In this document: one piece after another, positions 41,878 through 50,814 of the stretch
Numbering within the stretch: position 1 is the first letter of the stretch
Layout of the letters: each line of letters begins with the position of its first letter
Source: Streptococcus sanguinis SK355
GTDB taxonomy: Bacteria > Bacillota > Bacilli > Lactobacillales > Streptococcaceae
DNA length: 64,000 nucleotides
Assembly (NCBI RefSeq): GCF_000212855.1
Contig: NZ_GL890993.1
Span: forward strand, 1,042,705-1,106,704
Direction of reading: 5' to 3'
The notes under the pieces: model-generated
The model's input: the letters and a program-made list of their open reading frames with translations, nothing else
Database searches by the model: none
What the model was told of the DNA's origin: nothing
Position numbers and translations under genes: made by a program

Positions 41878-42525
41878 ATGGAAAATCTAGATCATTTGGT
41901 AGATTTGATTACAGACCGCCTGATGGAAAAGTTGAAGAAAAAGCCTCAGAAACCCTCAGTATACGTCATTGGAGGCGATAAGATTCCTGACTTATTAGAA
42001 GGGGAAGGCTTTCAAGTCGTAAAAGATTCTTGCACAGCAGAGATTGTTGTTGTTGAGTCGCTTGGTTTTGATGCTTTTCTAAGACTCTCATCCCTTTGCC
42101 CTTTAGCGGTGGAGGAAGCAGTCATTTTAAAGAGTCTTTTGAAAGGCAAAAAAGTCCTCGTATCAGACAGCGCCTTTGCTATTCAGCAGTACAAGCAATC
42201 TTCTAAAGTGTACTTGTATCAGGAACTGCAGGGACAGCGAGAAAAGCTGATTCGCTACGGTCTGCAATTTTATAAAGAAGGCCAACTCTTAGCACTCCTA
42301 GAAAGCGATCAGGCTGAAGAGCCTCGCCCGGAAGTGAAACGGGCGGTGGCAGAAGAAGTCAGCCAGAAGATTAAGGCTCCGAGCAAGCCGGTTTTGCTTA
42401 CAGAGAAGAGGCTGAGAGAAATGGGCTTACCTGAAAATGGAAACTTTAAAATAGAAAAAGGAATGATTGTGACAGCCTTGGCGAGAGATTATCTAAAACG
42501 TCAAAAAATAGAAATCATAGAATAA
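41878..42525 (+). CDS. Eut-operon protein of unknown function (TIGR02536-like)
   Basis: 215 aa. It starts with MENLDHLVDLITDRLMEKLKK, an amphipathic encapsulation-type helix. Residues about 25-155 alternate hydrophobic strands and helices like a flavodoxin-type or Rossmann-like fold (VYVIGGDKIPDLL, VLVSDSAFAIQQY). The last 40 residues (LLTEKRLREMG, then KIEKGMIVTALARDYLKRQ) resemble the N-terminus of EutT in this same operon. I recall this as the uncharacterised Gram-positive ethanolamine family TIGR02536. No catalytic residues can be named. Confidence 0.75.
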   Translation: MENLDHLVDLITDRLMEKLKKKPQKPSVYVIGGDKIPDLLEGEGFQVVKDSCTAEIVVVESLGFDAFLRLSSLCPLAVEEAVILKSLLKGKKVLVSDSAFAIQQYKQSSKVYLYQELQGQREKLIRYGLQFYKEGQLLALLESDQAEEPRPEVKRAVAEEVSQKIKAPSKPVLLTEKRLREMGLPENGNFKIEKGMIVTALARDYLKRQKIEIIE

Positions 42526-42539
42526 AGGAGTGGGTAGAG

Positions 42540-42821
42540 ATGTTTGTTGGTAAAGTAAAAGGAAGCCTTTGGGCGACTAGAAAAGACGAAAATTTAAATG
42601 GTTTGAAATTTTTAGTGGTCGAACGGCAGCTAAATGAACATCAAAGTGACCCAGCTCTGCTTATTGTGGCCGACTGCATCGGTGCAGGCGAAGGAGACCA
42701 AGTAATGGTAACCACTGGCAGTTCTGCCCGGATGAGCCTAAATAAGACGAATATCCCTGTGGATATGGTCGTTGTGGCTATCATTGACAAGGTTGACTAT
42801 CACAGTGATGAAGAATATTAG
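42540..42821 (+). CDS. eutN: Microcompartment vertex protein EutN (CcmL/BMV family)
   Basis: 93 aa pentameric vertex protein closing the corners of the shell. It begins MFVGKVKGSLWATRKDENL and carries ADCIGAGEGDQVMVTTGSSA (about residues 45-64) and DMVVVAIIDKVD, all typical. AAAGGAG precedes it. It is the only vertex protein of the window, so any pdu compartment would have to use it. Confidence 0.94.
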   Translation: MFVGKVKGSLWATRKDENLNGLKFLVVERQLNEHQSDPALLIVADCIGAGEGDQVMVTTGSSARMSLNKTNIPVDMVVVAIIDKVDYHSDEEY

Positions 42822-42837
42822 AAACTAAGGTAATGTT

Positions 42838-43932
42838 ATGAGTATCAATGAAATTATCATTTATATCATGGTTCTATTCATGCTGATCGGTGCAGTGGAT
42901 AAATGTATCGGTGGCAAACTAGGACTAAGTGAAAAATTTGAAGAAGGTATCATGGCTATGGGAGCTTTGGCTCTGTCTATGGCTGGGATTATGGTAATCG
43001 CGCCCCTCTTGGCGGATGTCTTGAAACCGATTGTCGTGCCTTTGTATGGCTTGGTGGGCGCTGACCCGTCAATCTTTGCGACAACCTTCATTGCCAATGA
43101 TATGGGAGGAGCTCCTCTGGCTCTCAGTCTGGCTCAGGATCCAGCAGTAGGAAATTTCGCTGCCTTTGTACTGGGCTCTATGATGGGGCCAACCATCGTC
43201 TTTACGATTCCAGTTGCCTTGGGTATTATCGAAAAAGATGATCGTCCGTTTTTGGCTCGCGGAATCTTATACGGTTTGGTAACTGTTCCGATTGGCTGTC
43301 TTCTCGGAGGATTTTTCGTACCAGGTCTGCCTTTTGGAACCTTGATTGTCAATCTTATTCCGATTATCATTGTATCTGCTCTGATTTTCGTAGGATTGCT
43401 TTTGGCACCTAATGCCATGATCAAAGGTTTTGAAGTGTTTGGTCAGATTATTGTTATCTTGGCAACGCTTGGCTTGGCCTTTGGTGCAGCTCAGCTTCTG
43501 ACTGGCAATGAGTGGCTTATTAGCATCTATCCAAAAGGTGCTGAAACACTGAAGGAAGCCTTTGAAGTTGTCGGAACGATTGCTGTAACCTTGGCTGGAG
43601 CCTTTGGTCTGGTAGCTGTCTTTACCAAGGTAGCCAACAAACCGCTTTCTGCTATCGGAAAATCCCTAGGAATGAACGAAGTTGGTGCAGCTGGTTTGGT
43701 AGCTTCTCTGGCTAATAACATTGCCATGTTCCAAATGATGAAGGATATGGACAAACGCGGTAAGATTATCAACGTAGCCTTTGCCGTATCTGCTTCCTTT
43801 GTTATCGGAGATCACCTAGGCTTCACAGCTGGTCAAAAACCGGAAATGATTGTGCCGATGATGATTGGTAAATTTGTCGGCGGTATCACAGCGGTATTAC
43901 TGGCTTTCTTCTTAACCAAGAAGGAAGCTTAG
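42838..43932 (+). CDS. eutH: Ethanolamine permease EutH
   Basis: 364 aa polytopic membrane protein with ten or eleven predicted spans. It starts MSINEIIIYIMVLFMLIGAVDKC. DKCIGGKLGLSEKFEEGIMA (about residues 21-40), FIANDMGGAPLALSLA (about 85-100) and SLANNIAMFQMMKDMDKRGK near 285-305 are family hallmarks. It takes up ethanolamine when it is scarce; diffusion suffices otherwise. It starts 16 nt after eutN. Confidence 0.95.
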   Translation: MSINEIIIYIMVLFMLIGAVDKCIGGKLGLSEKFEEGIMAMGALALSMAGIMVIAPLLADVLKPIVVPLYGLVGADPSIFATTFIANDMGGAPLALSLAQDPAVGNFAAFVLGSMMGPTIVFTIPVALGIIEKDDRPFLARGILYGLVTVPIGCLLGGFFVPGLPFGTLIVNLIPIIIVSALIFVGLLLAPNAMIKGFEVFGQIIVILATLGLAFGAAQLLTGNEWLISIYPKGAETLKEAFEVVGTIAVTLAGAFGLVAVFTKVANKPLSAIGKSLGMNEVGAAGLVASLANNIAMFQMMKDMDKRGKIINVAFAVSASFVIGDHLGFTAGQKPEMIVPMMIGKFVGGITAVLLAFFLTKKEA

Positions 43933-43949
43933 ACTTGGAGGTATGAAGT

Positions 43950-44399
43950 ATGGCAGATATTAATCGTTCTGACCTAGAAACATTGGTTCGTAAGATTTTA
44001 TTGGAAGAATTAGCCACTAAAGATGGTGGCAAAAAAGTCAGCAAGGCAGGTGTAGCTTCTATTGCCCTGCCTGGTCTGGATGTTCGTCCAGAAGATCGCT
44101 TGGATACAGGTGATGCGAGCCATCAAGTTTATACACGAGACTTGCTGACTTTAGATGAAAGCCCAAGATTGGGCTTGGGTCTGATGACCATGGAAAAGAC
44201 AACTTTCCCTTGGCATCTGGACTATGATGAAGTGGACTATGTTATTGAAGGGCGTCTTGATATTATCGTTGGTGACGAAGTCATGACAGCTGGCCCTGGC
44301 GAAGTACTCTTTATCCCTAAAGGCAGCGACATTCAGTTCTCTGTCAGAGATAAGGCCCGCTTTATCTATGTGACCTATCCGGCTGACTGGCAAGGCTAG
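43950..44399 (+). CDS. eutQ: Cupin-type acetate kinase-like protein EutQ
   Basis: 149 aa. The N-terminal helix MADINRSDLETLVRKILLEEL resembles an encapsulation peptide. The C-terminal half is a cupin (FPWHLDYDEVDYVIEGRLDI, then GEVLFIPKGSDIQFS). EutQ of Salmonella has acetate-kinase activity, but this has not been shown for Gram-positive forms. It is the last gene of the eut operon, followed by a very stable hairpin. Confidence 0.92.
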   Translation: MADINRSDLETLVRKILLEELATKDGGKKVSKAGVASIALPGLDVRPEDRLDTGDASHQVYTRDLLTLDESPRLGLGLMTMEKTTFPWHLDYDEVDYVIEGRLDIIVGDEVMTAGPGEVLFIPKGSDIQFSVRDKARFIYVTYPADWQG

Positions 44400-44431
44400 T
44401 TTGTTGGAGATTTGAACTATCGGATTTACTA

Positions 44432-44468
44432 GAATGGCAGGACAGCGGCCTGCTGTCCTGCCATTCTG
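44432..44468 (+). terminator. Very stable hairpin after eutQ without T-run
   Basis: A perfect 16-bp stem (44432-44447 with 44453-44468; AGAATGGCAGGACAGC on the 5' side) has a 5 nt loop. No T-tract follows. It may protect the mRNA 3' end while the T-tailed hairpin at 44601 terminates. Confidence 0.6.
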
Positions 44469-44600
44469 TAATGATGGAAAATAAAAAACAGATAAAAGAT
44501 GAGCAACCCTGCGAAAAGTTTATCATCTGTTATCTGTCTCTGCGATTGTTATTTTTGAAGGGAAAGGCCTGTCAAGTATATTTCTTGTAGGCTTAGCTTG

Positions 44601-44650
44601 GCATTCTTAAAAAAGTTGGTTAGGCTCTTTTTGAGAATGCAGAATTTTTT
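44601..44650 (+). terminator. Intrinsic terminator of the eut operon
   Basis: GCATTCTTAAAAAAG (44601-44615) pairs with CTCTTTTTGAGAATGC (44625-44640); TTTTTT follows at 44645-44650. Between it and 44432 lies a further imperfect repeat near 44570-44595 (GCCT...CAAG with CTTG...AGGC). I see no gene in 44400-44837. Confidence 0.7.
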
Positions 44651-44737
44651 CCTTTTTAAAAACAACCATACTCATTTTAACAGAAAACCTTAGAATAATC
44701 TATTCTTTTGACCCCAAAAAAGTAAAAAAAAAGAAAT

Positions 44738-44789
44738 CAGAAAGATGCGTATGCCTACAGTGCTCCTCTTATCTGATTTTCCTATCCCT
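44738..44789 (-). terminator. Hairpin with T9 on the minus strand upstream of pduB
   Basis: AAATCAGA and TCTGATTT bracket about 30 nt at 44740-44782. On the minus strand TTTTTTTTT follows directly, while the plus strand has only TTTT. This favours termination of a leftward transcript that would start within about 60-100 nt to the right, near the pduB promoter. Confidence 0.45.
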
Positions 44790-44795
44790 TAAAAT

Positions 44796-44809
44796 TGTAA
44801 GCGCTTCAA
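44796..44809 (+). promoter_or_regulatory. CcpA-binding (cre)-like site upstream of pduB
   Basis: TGTAAGCGCTTCAA lies 29 nt before the pduB start. A weak AT-rich -10 candidate (TATATA, 44812-44817) lies just downstream. The core is shared with the sites at 23095 and 29310. Binding would repress the pdu operon in rich sugar. Confidence 0.6.
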
Positions 44810-44837
44810 AATATATATCAGCGAAAGGAGCTGTCTT

Positions 44838-45542
44838 ATGGAAAACAAATGCAATATTACAGAATTTGTCGGTGTTAATCCGATAGGCGATACAATTGGA
44901 CTTGTCATTGCCAATGTGGATCAGCAGGTGCTGGATGCTATGAAGCTAGAAAAGAGCTATCGCTCAATTGGTGTAGTCGGTGCTCGTACCGGTGCGGGTC
45001 CTCATATCATGGCTGCTGATGAAGCGGTTAAAGCAACCAATACAGAAATTGTTAAAATCGAACTGCCTCGTGATACTAAGGGTGGTGCTGGGCACGGAAG
45101 TTTGATTATCTTCGGTGGTGAAGATGTATCAGATGTCAGACGAGCTGTGGAAGTAACCTTGAAGGAAGTGGATCGAACCTTCGGTGATGTTTATGCTAAT
45201 GATGCAGGCCATATTGAACTCCAGTATACTGCGCGTGCTAGCTATGCTTGTCAGACTGCCTTTGGTGCTGAATACGGTCGTGCATTTGGCTTGATTGTCG
45301 GAGCACCTGCAGCTATTGGTGTTGTTATGGCGGATACAGCTGTTAAGGCTGCTAATGTTACTGTTGTCGGCTATGCTTCTCCAGGAAATGGTGGTACCAG
45401 CCACTCAAACGAAGCCATTCTCTTTATCAGTGGAGATTCTGGAGCAGTTAGACAATCAGTTATCTCAGCGCGTGAAGTTGGACTGGCACTTTTAGGCAGT
45501 ATGGGTGACGAGCCAACCAACTCACAGCCATCTTACATTTAA
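44838..45542 (+). CDS. pduB: Microcompartment shell protein PduB (tandem BMC, short form)
   Basis: 234 aa tandem-BMC trimer. ATG 44838 follows GAAAGGAG. It matches the Salmonella PduB' form as I recall it: ITEFVGVNPIGDTIGLVIAN, LDAMKLEKSYRSIGVVGART, EIVKIELPRDTKGGAGHGS (about residues 75-93) and AILFISGDSGAVRQSVISAR near the end. It lacks the N-terminal extension of full PduB that tethers enzyme cores. It is the only shell gene of the pdu operon. Confidence 0.95.
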   Translation: MENKCNITEFVGVNPIGDTIGLVIANVDQQVLDAMKLEKSYRSIGVVGARTGAGPHIMAADEAVKATNTEIVKIELPRDTKGGAGHGSLIIFGGEDVSDVRRAVEVTLKEVDRTFGDVYANDAGHIELQYTARASYACQTAFGAEYGRAFGLIVGAPAAIGVVMADTAVKAANVTVVGYASPGNGGTSHSNEAILFISGDSGAVRQSVISAREVGLALLGSMGDEPTNSQPSYI

Positions 45543-45563
45543 GAGTGAGAGGGAGGAAACGGT

Positions 45564-47225
45564 ATGAGATCCAAACGTTTTGAAGTATTAAGCGAACGCC
45601 CTATCAACCAAGATGGATTTGTAAAAGAATGGGTTGAAGAAGGTTTAGTGGCTATGGAAAGCCCCAATGATCCTAAACCCAGTATCAAGATTCAAAATGG
45701 GAAAGTGGTTGAGTTAGACGGCAAACCAAAAGAAGAATTTGACCTGATTGACCAGTTCATTGCCAACTACGGGATTGATCTGAGCCGAGCTGAAGAAGTT
45801 ATTCAGATGGACTCAAGAGAGATTGCCAATAAAATATTGACACCGAATGTACCTCGTACAGAAATTATCAAGCTGACCAAGGCCATGACTCCAGCTAAAA
45901 TCATTGAAGTAGTCAATCAGATGAATGTCGTGGAAATCATGATGTGTCTGCAAAAGATGCGGACCCGTAAGCAAACAGCTACTCAAGCCCACGTCACTAA
46001 TGTCAATGATAATCCAGTGCAGATTGCAGCAGATGCAGCTGAAGGAGCTCTGCGTGGTTTTGCAGAGCAGGAAACAACGGTTGCCGTAGTGCGTTACGCT
46101 CCATTCAATGCCCTATCTTTGATGATTGGTTCCCAAGTGGGCCGTCCTGGGGTACTGACTCAGTGCTCTTTGGAAGAAGCGACAGAACTAGAATTTGGTA
46201 TGCGTGGCTTTACAGCCTATGCTGAGACCATCTCTGTTTATGGTACAGAAGATGTCTTCACCGATGGAGATGATACACCTTGGTCCAAGGCCTTTCTGGC
46301 TTCCGCCTATGCCTCTCGTGGACTCAAGATGCGCTTCACTTCCGGTACAGGGTCTGAAGTGCAGATGGGACAAGCCGAAGGCAAGTCCATGCTCTATCTG
46401 GAAGCTCGCTGTCTCTATGTCACGAAAGCGGCTGGAGTTCAAGGAACTCAGAATGGATCAGTTAGCTGTATCGGTATTCCAGCAGCTGTTCCGAGTGGTA
46501 TTCGGGCAGTCGTTGCTGAAAACTTGATTGCCAGCATGCTGGACTTGGAATGTGCTTCATCAAACGACCAAACCTTTACTCACTCAGACTTACGTCGCTC
46601 TGTTCGGACTTTGATGCAGTTTGCACCAGGTACAGACTTTATCAACTCTGGCTACTCTGCTACGCCAAACTATGACAATATGTTTGCCGGCTCTAACTGG
46701 GATGCGGAAGACTTTGATGACTACAATGTCCTACAACGTGACCTGCGGGTAGACGGTGGTCTTCGTCCTGTACGTGAAGAAGAAGTTGTGAAGGTTCGGA
46801 ACAAGGCAGCACGCGTTATGCAAGCTCTTTTCAAAGGCTTAGGCCTGCCGCCGATTACCGACGAAGAAGTCGAAGCAGCGACCTATGCTCATGGCTCTAA
46901 AGATATGCCAGAGCGGGATAAGGTTGAAGACATCAAGGCTGCTCAGGGTATTCTGGAACGCGGAGTTCAAGGGGCTGATTTGATCAAAGCCTTGGCTAAT
47001 AATGGCTTCCCTGAAGTTGCCAATGAGCTGCTCAATTTGTTCAAGCAACGTGTAGCAGGGGATTTCCTACAAACATCTGCTATCTTTGATCGGGATTGGA
47101 ATGTTATTTCAGCGGTGAATTCACCGAATGACTATGTTGGTGTCGGTACAGGCCATCGTCTGGTCGGCGAAGAATGGGAAAAAGTCAAAGACATTCCTAA
47201 AGCGATTGACCCGCGTGATGTATAG
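45564..47225 (+). CDS. pduC: Propanediol (diol) dehydratase large subunit
   Basis: 553 aa adenosylcobalamin-dependent subunit carrying the TIM-barrel active site that turns 1,2-propanediol into propionaldehyde. It starts [20 protein letters not shown] after GGGAGGAAACGG. Family motifs include [15 protein letters not shown] (about residues 139-153), [11 protein letters not shown] (about 259), [18 protein letters not shown] (about 304) and [16 protein letters not shown] (about 373). Glycerol dehydratase DhaB is the close relative; pduB and pduF context favours propanediol, but glycerol may also be accepted. Confidence 0.95.
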   Translation: MRSKRFEVLSERPINQDGFVKEWVEEGLVAMESPNDPKPSIKIQNGKVVELDGKPKEEFDLIDQFIANYGIDLSRAEEVIQMDSREIANKILTPNVPRTEIIKLTKAMTPAKIIEVVNQMNVVEIMMCLQKMRTRKQTATQAHVTNVNDNPVQIAADAAEGALRGFAEQETTVAVVRYAPFNALSLMIGSQVGRPGVLTQCSLEEATELEFGMRGFTAYAETISVYGTEDVFTDGDDTPWSKAFLASAYASRGLKMRFTSGTGSEVQMGQAEGKSMLYLEARCLYVTKAAGVQGTQNGSVSCIGIPAAVPSGIRAVVAENLIASMLDLECASSNDQTFTHSDLRRSVRTLMQFAPGTDFINSGYSATPNYDNMFAGSNWDAEDFDDYNVLQRDLRVDGGLRPVREEEVVKVRNKAARVMQALFKGLGLPPITDEEVEAATYAHGSKDMPERDKVEDIKAAQGILERGVQGADLIKALANNGFPEVANELLNLFKQRVAGDFLQTSAIFDRDWNVISAVNSPNDYVGVGTGHRLVGEEWEKVKDIPKAIDPRDV

Positions 47226-47236
47226 GAGGAGCTAAG

Positions 47237-47893
47237 ATGACAGAGATAAATGAAACTTTACTGCGCTCCATTATTGCAGAAGTGATGAAAGAGATGAGCG
47301 CCAATACCAACGAAACAGCTGCTGAAACAAACGAAAAGCCTGTGTCCAATGAAAAAGCTGTCATCCGTACAGTTGGTGTGGCTAAGCCTAGCCAGTCAAC
47401 GGATGAAGTCGTTATTGCAGTTGGACCTGCCTTTGGGGAGCAGCAAGTGAAGACAATGGTGGACATTCCTCATACGGAGGTGCTGCGTCAGCTGGTAGCT
47501 GGTATCGAAGAAGAGGGGCTCAAGGCTCGCATTGTCAAGGTCTATCGTTCTTCTGACGTTGCCTTTGTAGCGGTAGAAGGAGACCACTTGTCTGGTTCTG
47601 GCATTTCTATCGGTGTTCAGTCTAAGGGAACAACGGTTATTCACCAACGTGATTTGCCACCGCTCAGTAATCTGGAACTTTTCCCGCAGGCACCTTTGTT
47701 AACTCCTGAAACCTATCGTTTGATTGGTAAAAATGCTGCTAAGTATGCCAAGGGTGAAACACCAAATCCGGTGCCAACCCTTAATGACCAAATGGCTCGT
47801 CCTAAGTACCAGGCCTACTCAGCCTTGCTGCATATCAAGGAAACGAAACTGGTTAAAAGAGGAAAACCAGCTGATGAATGTCAGGTGATTTAA
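47237..47893 (+). CDS. pduD: Propanediol dehydratase medium subunit
   Basis: 218 aa cobalamin-binding subunit. The N-terminal [20 protein letters not shown] is a classic encapsulation helix, followed by a polar linker to residue 40. The core has [20 protein letters not shown] (about residues 56-75), [18 protein letters not shown] (about 100-117) and [27 protein letters not shown]; it starts 11 nt after pduC. Confidence 0.95.
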   Translation: MTEINETLLRSIIAEVMKEMSANTNETAAETNEKPVSNEKAVIRTVGVAKPSQSTDEVVIAVGPAFGEQQVKTMVDIPHTEVLRQLVAGIEEEGLKARIVKVYRSSDVAFVAVEGDHLSGSGISIGVQSKGTTVIHQRDLPPLSNLELFPQAPLLTPETYRLIGKNAAKYAKGETPNPVPTLNDQMARPKYQAYSALLHIKETKLVKRGKPADECQVI

Positions 47894-47923
47894 TGCATAT
47901 GATGTCTACAAGGAGAAATCAGA

Positions 47924-48439
47924 ATGAGTGAATCAGTAGAAACATTAGTAAAACAAATATTAGCCGAGCTAAGCGACAGCGGCTCAACTAATCAAGGAGC
48001 AGCCAATCGTCCTGTCAGTTCTGATGAAGCGACAGCGGCTGATTATCCTATTTCTAAAAAACACCCAGACTGGATAAAGGTTGGTCAGGATAAGAAATTC
48101 GAAGATATTACACTGGAAAATATCTTGTCTGGCTATGTAAAAGCAGAGGATTTGCGGATTAAGCCGGAGATTTTGATCAAACAAGGTGAAATTGCTAAGA
48201 ATGCCGGCCGCGAAGCAATCCAGTATAACTTTTCTCGGGCTGCGGAACTGACCAAGGTTCCGGATGCGCGTGTGCTGGAAATCTACAATGCCCTGCGCCC
48301 TTACCGGTCTTCCAAACAGGAATTATTGGACATTGCCAATGAATTGGAAAACCAATATGGAGCTGTTATCTGTGCGGGCTTTGTCAGAGAAGCCGCTGAA
48401 AATTATGAGCGCCGCAAGAAGTTGAAAGGCGACAACTAA
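47924..48439 (+). CDS. pduE: Propanediol dehydratase small subunit
   Basis: 171 aa. The N-terminus MSESVETLVKQILAELSDSG is another encapsulation-type helix. The core DYPISKKHPDWIKVGQDKKF (about residues 38-57) and ARVLEIYNALRPYRSSKQEL (about 115-134) are diagnostic. A 99 nt gap with an intercistronic hairpin separates it from pduG. Confidence 0.94.
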   Translation: MSESVETLVKQILAELSDSGSTNQGAANRPVSSDEATAADYPISKKHPDWIKVGQDKKFEDITLENILSGYVKAEDLRIKPEILIKQGEIAKNAGREAIQYNFSRAAELTKVPDARVLEIYNALRPYRSSKQELLDIANELENQYGAVICAGFVREAAENYERRKKLKGDN

Positions 48440-48452
48440 TCCGGTTTTATCG

Positions 48453-48517
48453 AGGCTATTTTGGGTTTGAAAAAAGATTATTGTCGCTACTTTTATAAAT
48501 GCTACTCAAAATAGCCT
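48453..48517 (+). repeat. Intercistronic stem-loop between pduE and pduG
   Basis: AGGCTATTTTG (48453-48463) pairs perfectly with CAAAATAGCCT (48507-48517) across a 43 nt loop, with no T-run after it. It may mark an mRNA processing or stability boundary giving more dehydratase than reactivase. Confidence 0.6.
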
Positions 48518-48538
48518 AATCTTGGTGGAGGTGAAAAT

Positions 48539-50395
48539 GTGAAACGAATCATTGGAGTAGACATAGGAAATTCTTCGACCGAGTCTGCCTTAGCTGAAGT
48601 GCAAGATGATGGAAGCATTCACTTTCTTGCCTCAGCCATTGCGGATACAACAGGTATCAAAGGAACCAAGGAAAATGTCCACGGGATTTATCAATCTCTG
48701 AGAAAATTGATGGATCAAACATCCTTTGAACTGGGACATGTTGATTTGATTCGGATCAATGAAGCGACGCCTGTTATCGGTGATGTTGCCATGGAAACCA
48801 TCACAGAGACAGTCATTACTGAGTCTACTATGATTGGTCATAATCCTCGTACCCCAGGCGGTCTGGGTCTGGGGATTGGACTGACAGTGGATATTCTCGA
48901 CTTGGTTCATCATCCGATTGACGGTAAATACATCGTGGTAGTGCCGAAGATCATTGATTTTGACTTGGTTGCCCAGCTGATTAATGCCTATCTAGCCAAG
49001 GGCTATCAGATTACCGCTGCCATTTTGCAGGCGGATGATGGGGTTCTGGTCAATAACCGCATTAGCCAGAAGATTCCAATCGTGGATGAGATTCTCTTTA
49101 TTGACAAGGTTCCTTTGGGAATGCAAGCTGCTGTTGAAGTGGTAGAGCAAGGGAAGGTGATTTCTCAATTATCCAATCCCTATGGTATTGCGACGGTCTT
49201 CGGCTTGAGTGCAGAAGAGACGAAAAGCATTGTCCCCATTGCCCGTGCCCTCATTGGCAACCGCTCGGCTGTCGTGATTAAGACACCGGCAGGTGACGTT
49301 CAGGCTCGGACGATTCCAGCAGGTAGTATCCAAATTATCGGCAAGGAGCATACCTTAAAGGTGGATATTTCCAAGGGTGCCGATGAGATTATGGAGAAAA
49401 TCGTCTATGCTGGCGAGATTAGCAATGTTGTCGGAGAAGCGGGAACCAATGTTGGAGGCATGCTGGAGAAGGTGCGCCAAACCATGGCTGACTTGACCGA
49501 GAAAGAGCCTTCCGACATTTATATCCGTGACTTACTGGCCGTCAATACTTTTGCTCCGATTTCTGTGCGCGGTGGTGTGGCTGGAGAATTTTCTATGGAG
49601 CAGGCTGTCGGCATTGCCTCTATGGTAAATTCTGACAAGCTGCAAATGTCCATCATTGCCCAAGAAGTCGAACGTGAGCTGGGGATTAGCGTGGAAATCG
49701 GTGGAGCAGAAGCTGAATCAGCTATCCTCGGAGCCCTGACTACACCAGGGACGGATCGCCCCTTGGCTATTTTGGACTTAGGAGCAGGCTCGACAGATGC
49801 TTCCATTATTGATAGCAGAGGGGAAATCCTGGCTGTCCATCTAGCCGGTGCCGGTGATATGGTAACCATGCTGATCAATTCGGAGTTGGGACTGGAAAAT
49901 CATCATCTGGCAGAGGACATCAAACGATATCCTCTGGCCAAGGTGGAAAGTCTTTTCCATATCCGGCATGAAGACGGCACTGTTCAGTTTTTTGACAAGC
50001 CGCTGTCTGGAGATTTGTTTGCCAGAGTCGTCATCGTCAAGGAAAATGATGAATTTGTTCCTATTGATGACGGAGACTACTCTATTGAGAAAATCAAACT
50101 CGTTCGGCAGTCTGCCAAGGAAAGAGTCTTTGTTACCAATGCAATGCGGGCTCTCAAGCGTGTCAGTCCTACTCAGAATATTCGAGACATTCCTTTCGTT
50201 GTCATCGTAGGTGGCTCAGCTTTGGACTTCGAAATACCTCAGCTAGTGACCGAAGCCCTTTCTCAGCATGCCATTGTAGCTGGTCGAGGCAATGTGCGTG
50301 GATTGGTGGGACCTCGAAATGCAGTAGCGACCGGACTGATTTTGACCTATGTCAGAGAGAAATGGGGGGCCGGCTATGGAATTAGCTTATACTAG
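48539..50395 (+). CDS. pduG: Diol dehydratase reactivase large subunit
   Basis: 618 aa ATPase of the Hsp70/actin fold that removes inactivated cobalamin from PduCDE. The start is GTG 48539 after GGTGGAGGTG. Nucleotide motifs are IIGVDIGNSSTESALAE (about residues 4-20) and LAILDLGAGSTDASII (about 411-426). FVVIVGGSALDFEIPQ (about 556) is typical. It overlaps pduH by 20 nt. Confidence 0.95.
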   Translation: MKRIIGVDIGNSSTESALAEVQDDGSIHFLASAIADTTGIKGTKENVHGIYQSLRKLMDQTSFELGHVDLIRINEATPVIGDVAMETITETVITESTMIGHNPRTPGGLGLGIGLTVDILDLVHHPIDGKYIVVVPKIIDFDLVAQLINAYLAKGYQITAAILQADDGVLVNNRISQKIPIVDEILFIDKVPLGMQAAVEVVEQGKVISQLSNPYGIATVFGLSAEETKSIVPIARALIGNRSAVVIKTPAGDVQARTIPAGSIQIIGKEHTLKVDISKGADEIMEKIVYAGEISNVVGEAGTNVGGMLEKVRQTMADLTEKEPSDIYIRDLLAVNTFAPISVRGGVAGEFSMEQAVGIASMVNSDKLQMSIIAQEVERELGISVEIGGAEAESAILGALTTPGTDRPLAILDLGAGSTDASIIDSRGEILAVHLAGAGDMVTMLINSELGLENHHLAEDIKRYPLAKVESLFHIRHEDGTVQFFDKPLSGDLFARVVIVKENDEFVPIDDGDYSIEKIKLVRQSAKERVFVTNAMRALKRVSPTQNIRDIPFVVIVGGSALDFEIPQLVTEALSQHAIVAGRGNVRGLVGPRNAVATGLILTYVREKWGAGYGISLY

Positions 50396-50756
50396 AAAGC
50401 CTACCATTAGGCTGATAGCTACGGACAATGCTCCTGCGGATAAGGTGGCACAAATCGGCTACGGTATCGAAGAGGAAGGTATCCCTTTTAGTCTGGTCAG
50501 CCCAGATGAAGTTAGCGATCCTGTATCACTAGCGCATGTGGCTGCAACTCAATCCCAGCTTTTAGTCGGGATTGCCTGTGATGAGCGAGATGCAGTCCTC
50601 CATTATCGTAACTTGCCGCTTGAACAATTTATCTATCGTATCAAAGATTATTCCGCTATACCGGACCATGTCTTGCGCCTATTTGGTTCAAATGCAGCGC
50701 GTTTGGTTAAGGGTATCCCGTTTAAAAAATCTGACCTGTTAGAAGCATCTTTTTGA
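50376..50756 (+). CDS. pduH: Diol dehydratase reactivase small subunit
   Basis: 126 aa partner of PduG, with a fold like the medium dehydratase subunit so it can swap places with it. ATG 50376 (MELAYTRKPTIRLIATD) is chosen over an upstream in-frame start at 50349 inside pduG. GYGIEEEGIPFSLV (about residues 30-43), SQLLVGIACDERDAVLHYRN (about 60-79) and GSNAARLVKGIPFK near the end are family features. Confidence 0.92.
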   Translation: MELAYTRKPTIRLIATDNAPADKVAQIGYGIEEEGIPFSLVSPDEVSDPVSLAHVAATQSQLLVGIACDERDAVLHYRNLPLEQFIYRIKDYSAIPDHVLRLFGSNAARLVKGIPFKKSDLLEASF

Positions 50757-50814
50757 CTTGTTCCGATCGATTCAAAAAGATGTCCGTATCAACTACTGAA
50801 AAGAGGTGAAATGG

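Noticed and set aside
44400-44837. ANTAR hairpin pair in the pduB leader
   Set aside because: Several stems exist but none has the required hexaloop next to a terminator. CAGC-GAAAGGA-GCTG near 44821 has a seven-base loop and is simply the ribosome site.
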